Source: Qipengyuania sp. HL-TH1 | GTDB lineage: Bacteria; Pseudomonadota; Alphaproteobacteria; Sphingomonadales; Sphingomonadaceae | Assembly: GCF_036365825.1 (NCBI RefSeq) | Contig: NZ_CP142675.1 | Coordinates: forward strand, 434,001 to 498,000 | Direction: 5' to 3' | DNA: 64,000 nucleotides | Shown here: positions 1-7,849 of the stretch, in pieces | Layout: every line of letters starts with the position of its first letter | Numbering within the stretch: position 1 is the stretch's first letter | Position numbers and translations under genes: made by a program | The notes under the pieces: generated by a model | The model's input: the letters and a program-made list of their open reading frames with translations, nothing else | Told to the model about the DNA's origin: nothing | The model's database searches: none

Positions 1-656
1 TCCGCCAGCTTGAACTGGTGGGGGTGTCGGCGCTGCCGATCATCGGCCTGATGAGCTTCCTGATCGGCGTCGTCATCGCGCAGCAGGGCGCGGTGCAATT
101 GCAGCAATTCGGCGCCGAGACGCTGACGGTCAACCTCGTCGGGCGCATCACCTTGCGCGAACTGGGTGTGCTGATGACCGCGATCATGGTCGCGGGCCGG
201 TCGGGCAGCGCCTTTGCCGCGCAGATCGGCACCATGCGGCTGACCGAGGAAGTCGACGCGATGCAGACCATTGGCATCTCGCCGATGGAGGCGCTGGTCG
301 TTCCGCGGATCCTTGCCGCGGTGCTGATGATGCCGCTGCTCGGCTTCTATGCCTCCGGGGTTGCGATTATCGGCGGCGCGTTCGTCGGGCAATTCATGCT
401 GGGCATTCCGTTCTGGACCTTCCTGACCCGGATCCAGGACGTGGTCCCGATCTACGATTTGTGGGTCGGGCTGGTCAAAGCGCCGGTGTTCGGGCTGATC
501 GTCGCGCTGGCGGGCTGCTATCACGGCATGCAGGTCAAGGGGAATTCGGAAGACGTCGGCCTGCGCACCACCATGGCGGTGGTGACGGGCATTTTCGCGG
601 TGATCGTGATCGACGCCTTCTTCGCCGTGTTCTTTACCGAAATCGGGTGGGGCTGA
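1..656 (+). CDS. mlaE: MlaE-family lipid ABC transporter permease (5' end missing)
   Basis: This is the C-terminal 217 codons of an MlaE-type permease (PF02405); the reading frame is open from base 3, so the true start lies upstream of the window. It is an integral inner-membrane protein with about five hydrophobic segments. The family-typical segment around EEVDAMQTIGISP, which contacts the ATPase, lies near codons 80-92. With the next genes it would form an MlaFED-type complex moving phospholipids between the inner membrane and the outer-membrane pathway. Its TGA overlaps the ATG of the ATPase gene by one base (TGATG), so translation is probably coupled. Family assignment is secure; the direction of lipid transport is not visible from sequence. 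Confidence 0.93.
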   Translation, partial: RQLELVGVSALPIIGLMSFLIGVVIAQQGAVQLQQFGAETLTVNLVGRITLRELGVLMTAIMVAGRSGSAFAAQIGTMRLTEEVDAMQTIGISPMEALVVPRILAAVLMMPLLGFYASGVAIIGGAFVGQFMLGIPFWTFLTRIQDVVPIYDLWVGLVKAPVFGLIVALAGCYHGMQVKGNSEDVGLRTTMAVVTGIFAVIVIDAFFAVFFTEIGWG

Positions 657-1558
657 TGGCGCAGGACGAAACCGGGCGCGAACTGGGCCGCCACGAACGC
701 TATCGCGGCGATTACCCGATCGTGGTCGAAGGGCTGACCAATGCCTTCGGCCCGCAGGTCGTTCACGAGAACCTCGACCTCAAGGTCAGGCGCGGGGAAA
801 TCCTTGGCGTGGTCGGCGGATCGGGCACCGGCAAGAGCGTGCTGATGCGCTCGATCATCGGGCTGCAAAGGCCGACGGCGGGCGATATTCGCGTGTTCGG
901 CAAGTCGATCATCGACACCGATCCCAATGTGAACATCGGCATCCGCAACCGCTGGGGCGTCCTGTTCCAGGGCGGGGCGCTGTTCTCGACGCTGACCGTG
1001 GGCGAGAATGTCGAAGTCCCGCTAAAGCAGTTCTACCCCGATATCGAACCCGATTTGCGGCACGAGATCGCGCGCTACAAGGTGGTGCTGTCGGGCCTTG
1101 CCGAAGAAGCGGTGGCCAAGTTTCCCTCCGAACTGTCGGGCGGGATGAAGAAACGCGCCGGGCTCGCCCGCGCGCTCGCGCTCGACCCCGAACTCCTGTT
1201 CCTCGACGAGCCGACCGCGGGGCTCGATCCGGTCGGTGCGGCGGCTTTCGACCGGCTGACGCTGGAGTTGAAGGAAACGCTCGGGCTGACCGTGTTCCTG
1301 ATCACCCACGATCTCGATACGCTGCACGAAATCTGCGACCGCGTGGCGGTGCTGGCGGACAAGCAGGTGATCGCGGTCGACACCGTTCCCAATCTGATGG
1401 AGCTGGACCATCCGTGGATCCAGCAATATTTCAACGGTCCACGCGGACGTGCGGCGCTGACCGCGCAGGCGCTCGACGAATTGCGCCGGCACATGGACAA
1501 ACCGGTGGCCGCGCATGCGGTCAAAGCGTTGGACAAACCGCCTGCGGGCAAGGCATAG
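656..1558 (+). CDS. mlaF: MlaF-family lipid ABC transporter ATP-binding protein
   Basis: A 300-aa ABC ATPase. The Walker A motif GGSGTGKS is at about residues 54-61, followed by the ABC signature LSGGMKKR and the Walker B/D-loop stretch LLFLDEPTAGLDP. GMKKR in the signature is characteristic of the Mla/Ttg2A ATPases that work with MCE proteins. The frame stays open about 65 codons further upstream, but the ATG at 656 overlaps the permease stop and begins a typical family N-terminus, so I chose it. It should power the permease encoded just before it. The C-terminal 40 residues after the nucleotide-binding fold are charged and probably regulatory. Confidence 0.94.
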   Translation: MAQDETGRELGRHERYRGDYPIVVEGLTNAFGPQVVHENLDLKVRRGEILGVVGGSGTGKSVLMRSIIGLQRPTAGDIRVFGKSIIDTDPNVNIGIRNRWGVLFQGGALFSTLTVGENVEVPLKQFYPDIEPDLRHEIARYKVVLSGLAEEAVAKFPSELSGGMKKRAGLARALALDPELLFLDEPTAGLDPVGAAAFDRLTLELKETLGLTVFLITHDLDTLHEICDRVAVLADKQVIAVDTVPNLMELDHPWIQQYFNGPRGRAALTAQALDELRRHMDKPVAAHAVKALDKPPAGKA

Positions 1559-1568
1559 GGCGAAACCA

Positions 1569-2519
1569 ATGGAAACGCGGGCAAATCACGTTTGGGTCGG
1601 TGCGGTAACGCTGCTGATCCTCGGCGCGCTCGCGCTGTTCATCGTCTGGCTCGCGCGCCTCGGGGGCGGGGCGCAGAACGAATACGACATCTTCTTCAAG
1701 CAGTCGGTCGCCGGCCTCGCCAATGGCAGCTCGGTCGATTTCGCCGGCGTGCCCGTGGGGCAGGTCAATGAAATCGTGCTGTGGGACAAGGACCCCGAAT
1801 TCGTCCGCGTGCGGATCAAGGTGAAGGAAAGCGTACCCATCCTCGTCGGCACCACCGCGACGATTCAGGGCAGTTTTACCGGCGTGTCGACGATCACGCT
1901 CGACGGGGCGCGCAGCGGTGCGCCGCCGATTTCGTGCGAGACCACCGCCTGCACCGAAGGCGTGCCGATCATTCCGCCCACCACCGGCGGCGGGTTCGGC
2001 GCCGTGCTCGCCAGCGCGCCGCTGCTGCTCGAGCGGCTGGCCACGCTGACCGAGCGGCTGACGGTCCTGCTGAGCGACCGCAACCAGGAAGAAATCTCGC
2101 AGATCCTCGCCAACACCAATGCCGCCAGCGCGGGCTTTGCCGCTGCAGCGCCGCAGCTCGAGCGCACGATGGCCGAACTGCAGGTGACCTTGCGCGAAGC
2201 GAGCGAGGCGCTCGACCAGTTCGAGAAGGTCACCGCCTCGACCGATCGCATCCTCAACCAGGAGGGCGAGGCGATCGCGCGCGACCTGCGCTCGACGCTC
2301 GAATCCGCCAGCGGCGCGGCCAAGGCGCTCGAAGACACGCTCAACGAAGCGCGCCCGGCCACCCGGCAGCTGACCGAAAGCACGCTGCCCGCCGCCGAAG
2401 CGACGCTGCGCGACCTGCGCGCGACCAGCAAGGCGCTGCGCGATGTGACCGAGACGATCGACGAGAAGGGCGCGGGCGCGCTGCTTTCGAGCCAGCCGCT
2501 GCCCGACTACAAGCCGTAA
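1569..2519 (+). CDS. mlaD: MlaD/MCE-domain substrate-binding protein
   Basis: A 316-aa protein with one N-terminal transmembrane helix (about residues 8-27), then an MCE/MlaD domain (about 40-120), then a long alpha-helical tail rich in Ala, Glu and Arg up to the C-terminus. MCE proteins form periplasmic hexameric rings that carry lipid between the membranes. The open frame begins earlier at 1515 inside mlaF; the ATG at 1569 is 10 bases after the mlaF stop and starts directly at the membrane anchor, so I prefer it. The helical tail is longer than in E. coli MlaD and looks more like the extended alphaproteobacterial form, which may build a needle or tube. Operon context supports the role strongly. 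Confidence 0.92.
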   Translation: METRANHVWVGAVTLLILGALALFIVWLARLGGGAQNEYDIFFKQSVAGLANGSSVDFAGVPVGQVNEIVLWDKDPEFVRVRIKVKESVPILVGTTATIQGSFTGVSTITLDGARSGAPPISCETTACTEGVPIIPPTTGGGFGAVLASAPLLLERLATLTERLTVLLSDRNQEEISQILANTNAASAGFAAAAPQLERTMAELQVTLREASEALDQFEKVTASTDRILNQEGEAIARDLRSTLESASGAAKALEDTLNEARPATRQLTESTLPAAEATLRDLRATSKALRDVTETIDEKGAGALLSSQPLPDYKP

Positions 2520-2530
2520 GGGGCCAGAGC

Positions 2531-3115
2531 ATGATACGCACCATCACACTTGCCGCCTTGGCCCCGGTCCTGCTGCTCGGTGGCTGCCTCAGCTTCGGCG
2601 GCGAAGCGCCCGACAGCCTGCTGACGCTGACGCCCACCGCGACTGCACCCGCGGGCGCCGGCGCGGTTGCCGCGCAGGGCACCGCGCTGGCCATGGTCGA
2701 GTTCGAAGCGACCCGCGCGCTCGATGTCACCCGCGTGCCGGTGCAGGTCACCGATACGCAGCTCGCCTATCTGCAGGACGCCGTCTGGGTCGATCGGCCT
2801 GCGCGCCTGTTCGGCCAGCTGGTCGCCGAAACGATCCGTTCGCGCACCGGCCGCGTGGTCATCGATGGCGCCGATCCGGGGGTCAACGCGACCGATCGCC
2901 TGCACGGCTCGCTGCGCGCCTTCGGCTATGACGCGCGCACGCGCGAAGCCGTGGTGACCTTCGATGCGGTGCGCAACACCAATGACGCGGAGCCGATGAC
3001 GCGCCGCTTCGAAGCGCGCGTCCCCGTTAGCGCGCCCGAAACCGCCTTCGTCGGCCCGGCGCTCAATCAGGCGGCCAACCAGGTCGCCGGAGAAATCGCC
3101 GACTGGGTCGGCTGA
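2531..3115 (+). CDS. ABC-type transport auxiliary lipoprotein (PqiC/MlaD-associated type)
   Basis: A 194-aa predicted lipoprotein: hydrophobic signal followed by the lipobox LLGGC with the acylated Cys at residue 19. The remainder resembles the ABC_trans_aux family (PF03886), whose members sit downstream of MCE-transporter operons and act at the outer membrane, as PqiC does. The start at 2531 lies 11 bases after the mlaD stop and directly before the signal peptide, although the frame is open much further upstream. It is the last gene of the Mla-type operon; the next genes are on the other strand. Membership in the transport pathway is inferred from family and operon position. Confidence 0.85.
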   Translation: MIRTITLAALAPVLLLGGCLSFGGEAPDSLLTLTPTATAPAGAGAVAAQGTALAMVEFEATRALDVTRVPVQVTDTQLAYLQDAVWVDRPARLFGQLVAETIRSRTGRVVIDGADPGVNATDRLHGSLRAFGYDARTREAVVTFDAVRNTNDAEPMTRRFEARVPVSAPETAFVGPALNQAANQVAGEIADWVG

Positions 3116-3119
3116 GGCA

Positions 3120-3665
3120 TCAAACCCGCTCGAGCGCGTGATGCGGCGGAGGTGGGAGTTCGACTGAAATCGCGTCCTCTGGCCCGATCGGGCCGCTTGC
3201 CAAGACAATAGTCATGATGCCCGCCTTGCGGATCAGCGAGCCGTCGGGGGCCTGGTCGATCACGGCGGCGAGCAAACCGGACTGGAACGCCTCGATCTGC
3301 GCGCACGGATTGCGCAGCCCCGTGACTTCGAGCCGCGCCGATGGACCGATCGCCAGCACGCTTGCTCGTGGGAGCGCAAGCAGATTGATGTCCGTGGTGA
3401 GGATATTCTCTCCCAAATCGCCCGGTTTGACCGCGAAGCCGCGTCCAGCCAGTTCGGCGAGCAGCTCGGTATGGATCAGGTGCACCTGACGCAAATTGGG
3501 CTGGGTCGGATCGACGCGGACGCGCGAGCGGTGCTTGACCGTCGTTCCCGCATGCGCGTCGCCCGCAACGCCGAGTCCCGCGACCACGTCGATCGTTTCG
3601 CGGACCTGCTTGGAAAAGCTATGTGTCGAACTTGCCGCGACGCTGAGGACACGCGGCGCGGGCAT
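3120..3665 (-). CDS. MOSC domain protein
   Basis: A 181-aa stand-alone MOSC-domain protein (MOCO sulfurase C-terminal fold). Visible family hallmarks are the DLGENI segment near residues 83-88 and the following GLRNPCAQIEAF segment, which contains the conserved cysteine used for sulfur or metal chemistry in the family. MOSC proteins of this size handle sulfur carried to molybdenum cofactor or reduce N-hydroxylated compounds, but the substrate cannot be told here. It is the last gene of the overlapping minus-strand operon; its ATG overlaps the stop of the ATP12 gene (TGATG). No molybdenum-cofactor genes lie nearby, so its partner is unknown. Confidence 0.86.
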   Translation of the reverse strand: MPAPRVLSVAASSTHSFSKQVRETIDVVAGLGVAGDAHAGTTVKHRSRVRVDPTQPNLRQVHLIHTELLAELAGRGFAVKPGDLGENILTTDINLLALPRASVLAIGPSARLEVTGLRNPCAQIEAFQSGLLAAVIDQAPDGSLIRKAGIMTIVLASGPIGPEDAISVELPPPPHHALERV

Positions 3666-4366
3666 CAGCGCGCGGTCTGCGCCAGCCGCACGAATTCGAT
3701 CGCCTTGAGAAACGCCTCAAGCCGCTTCGCGCGGCGCGCGGCGGCTTCTTCATCCGCGCCCCATTGCTCGATCTGCCAGTCTTCTTCCAGATTGGCGGCG
3801 GCCCACAGCGCTTCTCCGTCGGCATCGTGATCCAGCGCGGCAAGGCCGATGCACAGAGATGCGGCGAGCGCGGTCAATTGCTCCAGCGCGGCGAGCGTGA
3901 AGTCGTCGTGGGTTTCGATGCGCGCCTTGAGGGTTTCCATCGTTGCCGCCGGATGCGGGCGGGCGACGACGCCGCTGACGCGTTCGAGCGTCACACCCTC
4001 GCGCGCTTCCAGCGCATCGACCAGCGGGTCCCAAACCTCGCGCTGGCGGTGCCACAGCGGCTCGTCCGGATCGGCGCGATAGCAGAGCGTGTCGGTTTCC
4101 GCGTAGCGCAGCAGCTTGGCGGCTATCCCCGCGCGGTCGGCGGGCACGACATCGAGCGCATAATCCGTCATGTCGCGAAAGGCCAAGCGCGCGGGGTCGA
4201 TCGTCTCGCCCTGGCCCGCCCATTCGGCGGCGAGTTCTTCGGCCAGCGCCTGCGAACCGACGACCTGGCTCCCGCCGCGCTGCGTCTTGACCGGGCGACC
4301 GTCGAGCGCGACGTGATAGCCCGCTGCACTCCGCTCGACACTGACGTCCTTGTAGAACCGCTTCAC
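3665..4366 (-). CDS. ATP12-family F1-ATPase assembly chaperone
   Basis: A 233-aa protein of the ATP12 family (PF07542). Family features include the N-terminal KRFYKDV segment, the LDGRPVKTQ segment, the AEEWAGQGETIDP region where the parent proteins also carry an acidic-aromatic core, and the YAETDTLCYRAD segment near the middle. In mitochondria ATP12 binds the alpha subunit of F1-ATPase during assembly; alphaproteobacteria carry the ancestral version. It overlaps the upstream 69-aa gene by 4 bases (ATGA) and the downstream MOSC gene by one. I infer a role in F1 assembly. No atp genes lie in the window. Confidence 0.9.
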   Translation of the reverse strand: MKRFYKDVSVERSAAGYHVALDGRPVKTQRGGSQVVGSQALAEELAAEWAGQGETIDPARLAFRDMTDYALDVVPADRAGIAAKLLRYAETDTLCYRADPDEPLWHRQREVWDPLVDALEAREGVTLERVSGVVARPHPAATMETLKARIETHDDFTLAALEQLTALAASLCIGLAALDHDADGEALWAAANLEEDWQIEQWGADEEAAARRAKRLEAFLKAIEFVRLAQTAR

Positions 4367-4572
4367 TCGCCGCTTCTCCAGCGCTTGGCGAGGAAGATCG
4401 GCAGGATAAATACGTCGACCGCGCCCAGCGCGAGGAAGATGTAGCCGACGAATTCTGGCAGCGGCAGGATCTGCCCCAGCACCAGCGCGCCGAGCACCGC
4501 CAGCGCCACGCCCGACAGGCGGACGGCCTGGATCGTCAGGAAGCGCGCCTTGGCCGGATCATGCTGGTCCAC
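4363..4572 (-). CDS. small two-helix membrane protein between phosphatase and ATP12 genes
   Basis: A 69-aa protein with a short charged N-terminus and two hydrophobic segments (about residues 17-35 and 39-60), ending in a basic tail KRWRSGE. I do not recognise a named family. It overlaps the upstream HAD phosphatase gene by 14 bases and the downstream ATP12 gene by 4, so it is translated in a tightly coupled set. The overlap with the ATP12 gene makes a link with ATP synthase assembly or inner-membrane placement conceivable, but that is only position-based inference. Coding status is supported by the overlapping arrangement, and by the clear amphipathic and hydrophobic pattern. Confidence 0.75.
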   Translation of the reverse strand: MDQHDPAKARFLTIQAVRLSGVALAVLGALVLGQILPLPEFVGYIFLALGAVDVFILPIFLAKRWRSGE

Positions 4573-5218
4573 GGATCAAATCTCCCAATTGCTGTGCGGT
4601 TTCGGCGACAGCGCTGGCGCCCGTATCGAACAGTTCCTGCGGTTCGTGATAGCCCCACGACACCCCGATCGCGCGCACGCCGGCGGCGACCGCCATTTCC
4701 ATATCGAAACTGGTATCGCCGATCATTACTGCATCGGCCGGGGACACGCCTGCATCGTCCAGCGCGGCTTCCAGCATGGCGGGATGCGGCTTGGACGGAT
4801 GGCGGTCGGCGGTCTGCAAGGATACGAACCGGTGCTTGATGCCATGCGTGTCGAGACAGGCGTGCAGCCCGCGGTCGCTCTTGCCCGTGGCGACGCCCAA
4901 CAGCCGCCCTTCGGCGTCGAGCTCGTCGATCAGCGCGGCGATGCCTTCGAACAGCGGTTCGCGGAGCGCACCCGACAGGCGCAGGTCGCGATAGCCCAGC
5001 TTGTAGGCTTCGACCACCGCGTGGCGCTGGTCGTCGCTGGCCTCGGGCGCCAGTTCGCGCAGCGCATAGGGCAGGCTGAGCCCGACGATCCGGCGCACCT
5101 TGTTGCGTTCGGGCGCGACCAGGCCCGCATTGGCGAAAGCGAGCTCCATCGTCTCGCAAATCGCCGCCTGCCCGTCGACCAGCGTGCCATCGCAATCGAA
5201 TACGACGAAGCGGCTCAT
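4559..5218 (-). CDS. HAD-superfamily hydrolase, phosphoglycolate phosphatase-like
   Basis: A 219-aa HAD subfamily IA phosphatase. Motif I, FDCDGTLVD, is at residues 8-16 with the nucleophilic Asp; motif II is the GVATGKSDRG segment; the conserved Lys is in the SKPHP segment; motif IV is MIGDTSFDMEMA. The cap domain lies between motifs I and II. Substrate is not predictable: phosphoglycolate and pyrophosphate phosphatases share this layout. The gene overlaps the PaiB-like gene by 4 bases upstream and the 69-aa membrane protein by 14 bases downstream. It follows a pseudouridine synthase gene separated only by the PaiB gene, an order I associate with sphingomonads. Confidence 0.9.
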   Translation of the reverse strand: MSRFVVFDCDGTLVDGQAAICETMELAFANAGLVAPERNKVRRIVGLSLPYALRELAPEASDDQRHAVVEAYKLGYRDLRLSGALREPLFEGIAALIDELDAEGRLLGVATGKSDRGLHACLDTHGIKHRFVSLQTADRHPSKPHPAMLEAALDDAGVSPADAVMIGDTSFDMEMAVAAGVRAIGVSWGYHEPQELFDTGASAVAETAQQLGDLIRGPA

Positions 5219-5814
5219 GCGGGCAGCTCGCGCATTGCCGCGGCGAGGTCACGATTGCCTGCGCTTTCAAGGCCCGCAGCGATGGCCGCGCGAACGGGGG
5301 CGGGCTTGTCCTGCGACAGCTTGATCGTGGGGCGGTATTCCTCGACCGCGAGTTCGAAACCCGCGATCCCGGTGAACAGGCGCTGCCACACGGTTTCGCT
5401 GGCTTCGTCGGCGGACCAGCGGTCCGCGCCCAGCCGGTCTTCCTGCAACGCGATCAGGCGATGGAGGAAGGTTTCGAGTTCGTCGTCGGCCATGCGGCGC
5501 ACCGTTCCGACCGCCTCGACCGCGACATAGTTCCATGTCGGGACCGTGTCGCGATTGGCATACCAGCGCGGCGAGACATAGCCGCCGGGCCCGTCCACGG
5601 TGACCAGCGTGCTGGCCCCGTCCAGGTGATCGAACAGCGCATTGGCTTTCGCCAGATGGAAGTGAATGCGGTTTTGCCCGCCCATGACAAGCGGGGTGCG
5701 CGCCGCGCGCGGACCGGCGGGGGTCTGCAGGAACACGGTCCCCACGCCGATTTGGGCAATCATCGCTTCGATGGCTGACCGATCGTCACCGTGGAAGAGC
5801 GGGTTGGGATGCAT
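5215..5814 (-). CDS. PaiB-family FMN-binding protein
   Basis: A 199-aa protein of the PaiB family (FMN-binding split-barrel, PF04299). It begins MHPNPLF, carries the HFHLAKAN segment typical of the flavin-binding barrel, and the YVSPRWYA and PTWNYVAVEA segments that mark PaiB proteins. In Bacillus PaiB is described as a negative regulator of sporulation and protease genes, but most bacterial copies have unknown function and might be flavin-dependent enzymes. I chose the ATG at 5814, which overlaps the stop of the pseudouridine synthase gene, although the frame is open far upstream. It seems inserted into an otherwise RNA- and ATPase-related operon. Confidence 0.88.
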   Translation of the reverse strand: MHPNPLFHGDDRSAIEAMIAQIGVGTVFLQTPAGPRAARTPLVMGGQNRIHFHLAKANALFDHLDGASTLVTVDGPGGYVSPRWYANRDTVPTWNYVAVEAVGTVRRMADDELETFLHRLIALQEDRLGADRWSADEASETVWQRLFTGIAGFELAVEEYRPTIKLSQDKPAPVRAAIAAGLESAGNRDLAAAMRELPA

Positions 5815-6938
5815 CAGGCCTTGCCCCGGGGCTTCTTCGGCTTGGTCGGCGCGGCACCGCGCGCACGCCGCGGAGAGCGCTGCGACTTGCGATAGTTCTT
5901 CGCATGCTGACGCGCCTGCTGCTTCTTTTCCTCGCGAGTCCTGGGCGGCGGATCGTCGCGCATGGGGGTGGCATCGGACAGGTTCACATCGAAGCCGAGC
6001 TGCTCCATCGAAGCGGCGAAATGTTCGGGCAGGTCCGCGGTCACGTCGAGCTTGCCGCCATCGGGGCTGTCGATGATCAGCCGCCGCGCGTGGAGATGCA
6101 TCTTGCGGCTGATCGAGCCGGTCAGGAAGGCTTCCTTGCCGCCATATTTGCCGTCGCCCACGATCGGGTGGTCCATCGCCGCGCAATGCACGCGGAGCTG
6201 GTGCGTGCGCCCGGTCAGCGGCTGCAATTCGAGCCAGGCGGCTTTCTTGCCCACTGCATCGACGACCCGGTACTTGGTCTTGGCCGGCTGGCCGCCCTCG
6301 TGGTCGACATGCATCTTCTCGCCGCCCGATCCGGGCTGCTTGGCAAGCGGCGCCTCGATCACGCCTTCCTTCACATCGGGTACGCCGATCACCAGCGCCC
6401 AGTAGATCTTCTTGGCGCTGCGGCCCGAGAAGCGCTTCGAGAAATAGGCTGCGCTGCCCGGGGTGCGCGCGACCAGCAATACACCGCTGGTATCCTTGTC
6501 GAGCCGGTGCACGAGGCGCGGGCGCGGATCGTCTTCGCCTTCGACATAGGCGTCGAGCAGGCCGTCGACATGGTTGAACGTGTTGGTCCCGCCCTGCGTC
6601 GCAAGGCCTGGCGGTTTGTTGATCACCAGCGCGCTCTTGGTCTGCTCGATCAGCATGGCCTCGGCCTGTTCGATCTCGGCGGGCTTGAGCTCGCGCTTGG
6701 TCTTGGCCTGCTTGTGCGGCGCATCGCCGCCCGGGGGCACGCGGATCTGCTGCCCCTCGGCCAGCCGGTCGTCGGGCTTCACCCGCTTGCCGTCGACGCG
6801 GACCTGCCCGGTGCGCGCCCATTTGCTGACCGTGCCGAAGCCGACCTGCGGCAGGTGTCGCTTGAACCAGCGGTCGACGCGAATCCCGTCATCGTCGGCG
6901 TCCACGGTGAAGCTGCGTACTTCGTCGGAGGTTTTCAT
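5814..6938 (-). CDS. RluC/RluD-family 23S rRNA pseudouridine synthase
   Basis: A 374-aa pseudouridine synthase. An S4-like RNA-binding domain occupies about residues 15-75, followed by the RluA-type catalytic domain with the signature HRLDKDTSGVLLVA, where the Asp is the catalytic nucleophile, and the later GRTHQLRVH motif. The C-terminal 50 residues are very basic (Lys, Arg, Pro rich), likely an extra RNA-binding tail; this makes the protein longer than E. coli RluC (about 320 aa). Whether it acts at RluC or RluD sites cannot be decided from sequence alone. It overlaps crcB by 4 bases upstream. Confidence 0.92.
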   Translation of the reverse strand: MKTSDEVRSFTVDADDDGIRVDRWFKRHLPQVGFGTVSKWARTGQVRVDGKRVKPDDRLAEGQQIRVPPGGDAPHKQAKTKRELKPAEIEQAEAMLIEQTKSALVINKPPGLATQGGTNTFNHVDGLLDAYVEGEDDPRPRLVHRLDKDTSGVLLVARTPGSAAYFSKRFSGRSAKKIYWALVIGVPDVKEGVIEAPLAKQPGSGGEKMHVDHEGGQPAKTKYRVVDAVGKKAAWLELQPLTGRTHQLRVHCAAMDHPIVGDGKYGGKEAFLTGSISRKMHLHARRLIIDSPDGGKLDVTADLPEHFAASMEQLGFDVNLSDATPMRDDPPPRTREEKKQQARQHAKNYRKSQRSPRRARGAAPTKPKKPRGKA

Positions 6939-7345
6939 CCTGCCATCCTCATCACGCCAAGCCCGACCATCAGCCCGGTGATGCCCATGGCGATCGACAG
7001 GATCCCGTAGAGCAGGGCGAAAAGATAATTGCCGCGTTCGAGCAGCATGACCATTTCGAGGCTGAACGCGCTGAAGGTGGTGAACCCGCCGAGCAGGCCG
7101 ACCCCCAGCAGCAGGCGCAATTGTTCGCCGCCCCCGCCGCCGTGGCGCGCCAGCCATCCGGCGAGCAGGCCCATGGCGAGGCTGCCTGCAGCATTGACCG
7201 CGAGCGTGGCGAAAGGAAAGGCGGTGACGATGGGCACGCCGAGCCAGCCGGTCATCGCGCGGCCGAGCTGCCAGCGCAGCACTGCGCCGAACCCGCCGCC
7301 GACAAAGACGTGCAGTGCGGCGACAAATGGAGTAAAGGTGGACAT
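6935..7345 (-). CDS. crcB: fluoride channel CrcB/Fluc
   Basis: A 136-aa membrane protein with four predicted helices, the usual length of a Fluc subunit. Family motifs are GGGFGAVLRW near the N-terminus, TLAVNAAGS in the second helix, and GGFTTFSAFSLE in the third, which contains the phenylalanine and polar-track residues of the fluoride pore. Fluc proteins work as antiparallel dimers that let fluoride leave the cell. It is the first gene of the minus-strand seven-gene operon, divergent from rpsU. I looked for a fluoride riboswitch before it and saw none. Confidence 0.94.
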   Translation of the reverse strand: MSTFTPFVAALHVFVGGGFGAVLRWQLGRAMTGWLGVPIVTAFPFATLAVNAAGSLAMGLLAGWLARHGGGGGEQLRLLLGVGLLGGFTTFSAFSLEMVMLLERGNYLFALLYGILSIAMGITGLMVGLGVMRMAG

Positions 7346-7504
7346 TGCCGCTGCCCTTAGCCGCCAATTGCGCGTTCGTCATCCCGATGCTGCAACGAGC
7401 GAGTAATACTTGCTTTCAGTCGCGAGAATCCGTATGTGCGCCTCCGTTCGAGCCGGTCCGGACGGATTCGGCGCGCTTTTCGTTGAACAAGCGAAACCCT
7501 ATTC

Positions 7505-7559
7505 AAGGAGGCATACCCCGCTTTTGCGCGGGCTCTGGCCCGCAAAGTCGAGGTATTGA
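7505..7559 (+). promoter_or_regulatory. rpsU leader: distant perfect Shine-Dalgarno, alternative hairpins, possible leader peptide
   Basis: A perfect AAGGAGG at 7505-7511 lies 53 bases before the rpsU ATG, too far for normal use. Between them two stems compete for the same strand: CCCGC (7517-7521) with GCGGG (7528-7532), or GCGGGC (7528-7533) with GCCCGC (7538-7543, loop TCTG). The rpsU gene has its own GAGGT at 7550-7554. A TTG-initiated frame 7524-7559 could encode an 11-aa peptide ending 5 bases before the rpsU start. The sequence elements are seen directly; regulation by bS21 is my inference. Confidence 0.45.
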
Positions 7560-7564
7560 AGTTT

Positions 7565-7771
7565 ATGCAGATCATGGTTCGCGATAACAATGTCGACCAG
7601 GCCCTCCGCGCGCTCAAGAAGAAGCTGCAGCGTGAAGGTGTGTATCGCGAAATGAAGCTGCGCCGCCACTACGAGAAGCCGAGCGAGAAGCGCGCCCGCG
7701 AAAAGGCCGCTGCCGTGCGCCGCGCGCGCAAGCTCGAGCGTAAGCGGATGGAGCGCGACGGCGTCAAATAA
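7565..7771 (+). CDS. rpsU: 30S ribosomal protein bS21
   Basis: A 68-aa basic protein starting [20 protein letters not shown], the classic bS21 N-terminus, with the [17 protein letters not shown] segment and a strongly basic C-terminal helix. bS21 binds the 30S platform near the anti-Shine-Dalgarno helix. The frame also has a TTG at 7556, but the ATG at 7565 gives the universal family start and has GAGGT ten bases upstream. The gene stands alone, divergent from crcB, with its own terminator downstream. Regulation might involve its leader (see separate entry). Confidence 0.97.
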   Translation: MQIMVRDNNVDQALRALKKKLQREGVYREMKLRRHYEKPSEKRAREKAAAVRRARKLERKRMERDGVK

Positions 7772-7803
7772 GCCGTTGATGCGATATCGAAGCTAAGCCA
7801 TGA

Positions 7804-7828
7804 GGGCGCGGAGCAATCCGCGCCCTTT
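7804..7828 (+). terminator. rho-independent terminator after rpsU
   Basis: Perfect 8-bp stem GGGCGCGG / CCGCGCCC at 7804-7811 and 7818-7825 with loop AGCAAT, followed by TTT. It lies 33 bases after the rpsU stop and before the FKBP gene. Confidence 0.8.
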
Positions 7829-7849
7829 GCGTATCCGGAAGAATTACCC

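Noticed and set aside
7346..7564. Fluoride riboswitch upstream of crcB
   Set aside because: No sequence resembling the crcB motif was seen on the crcB leader strand.
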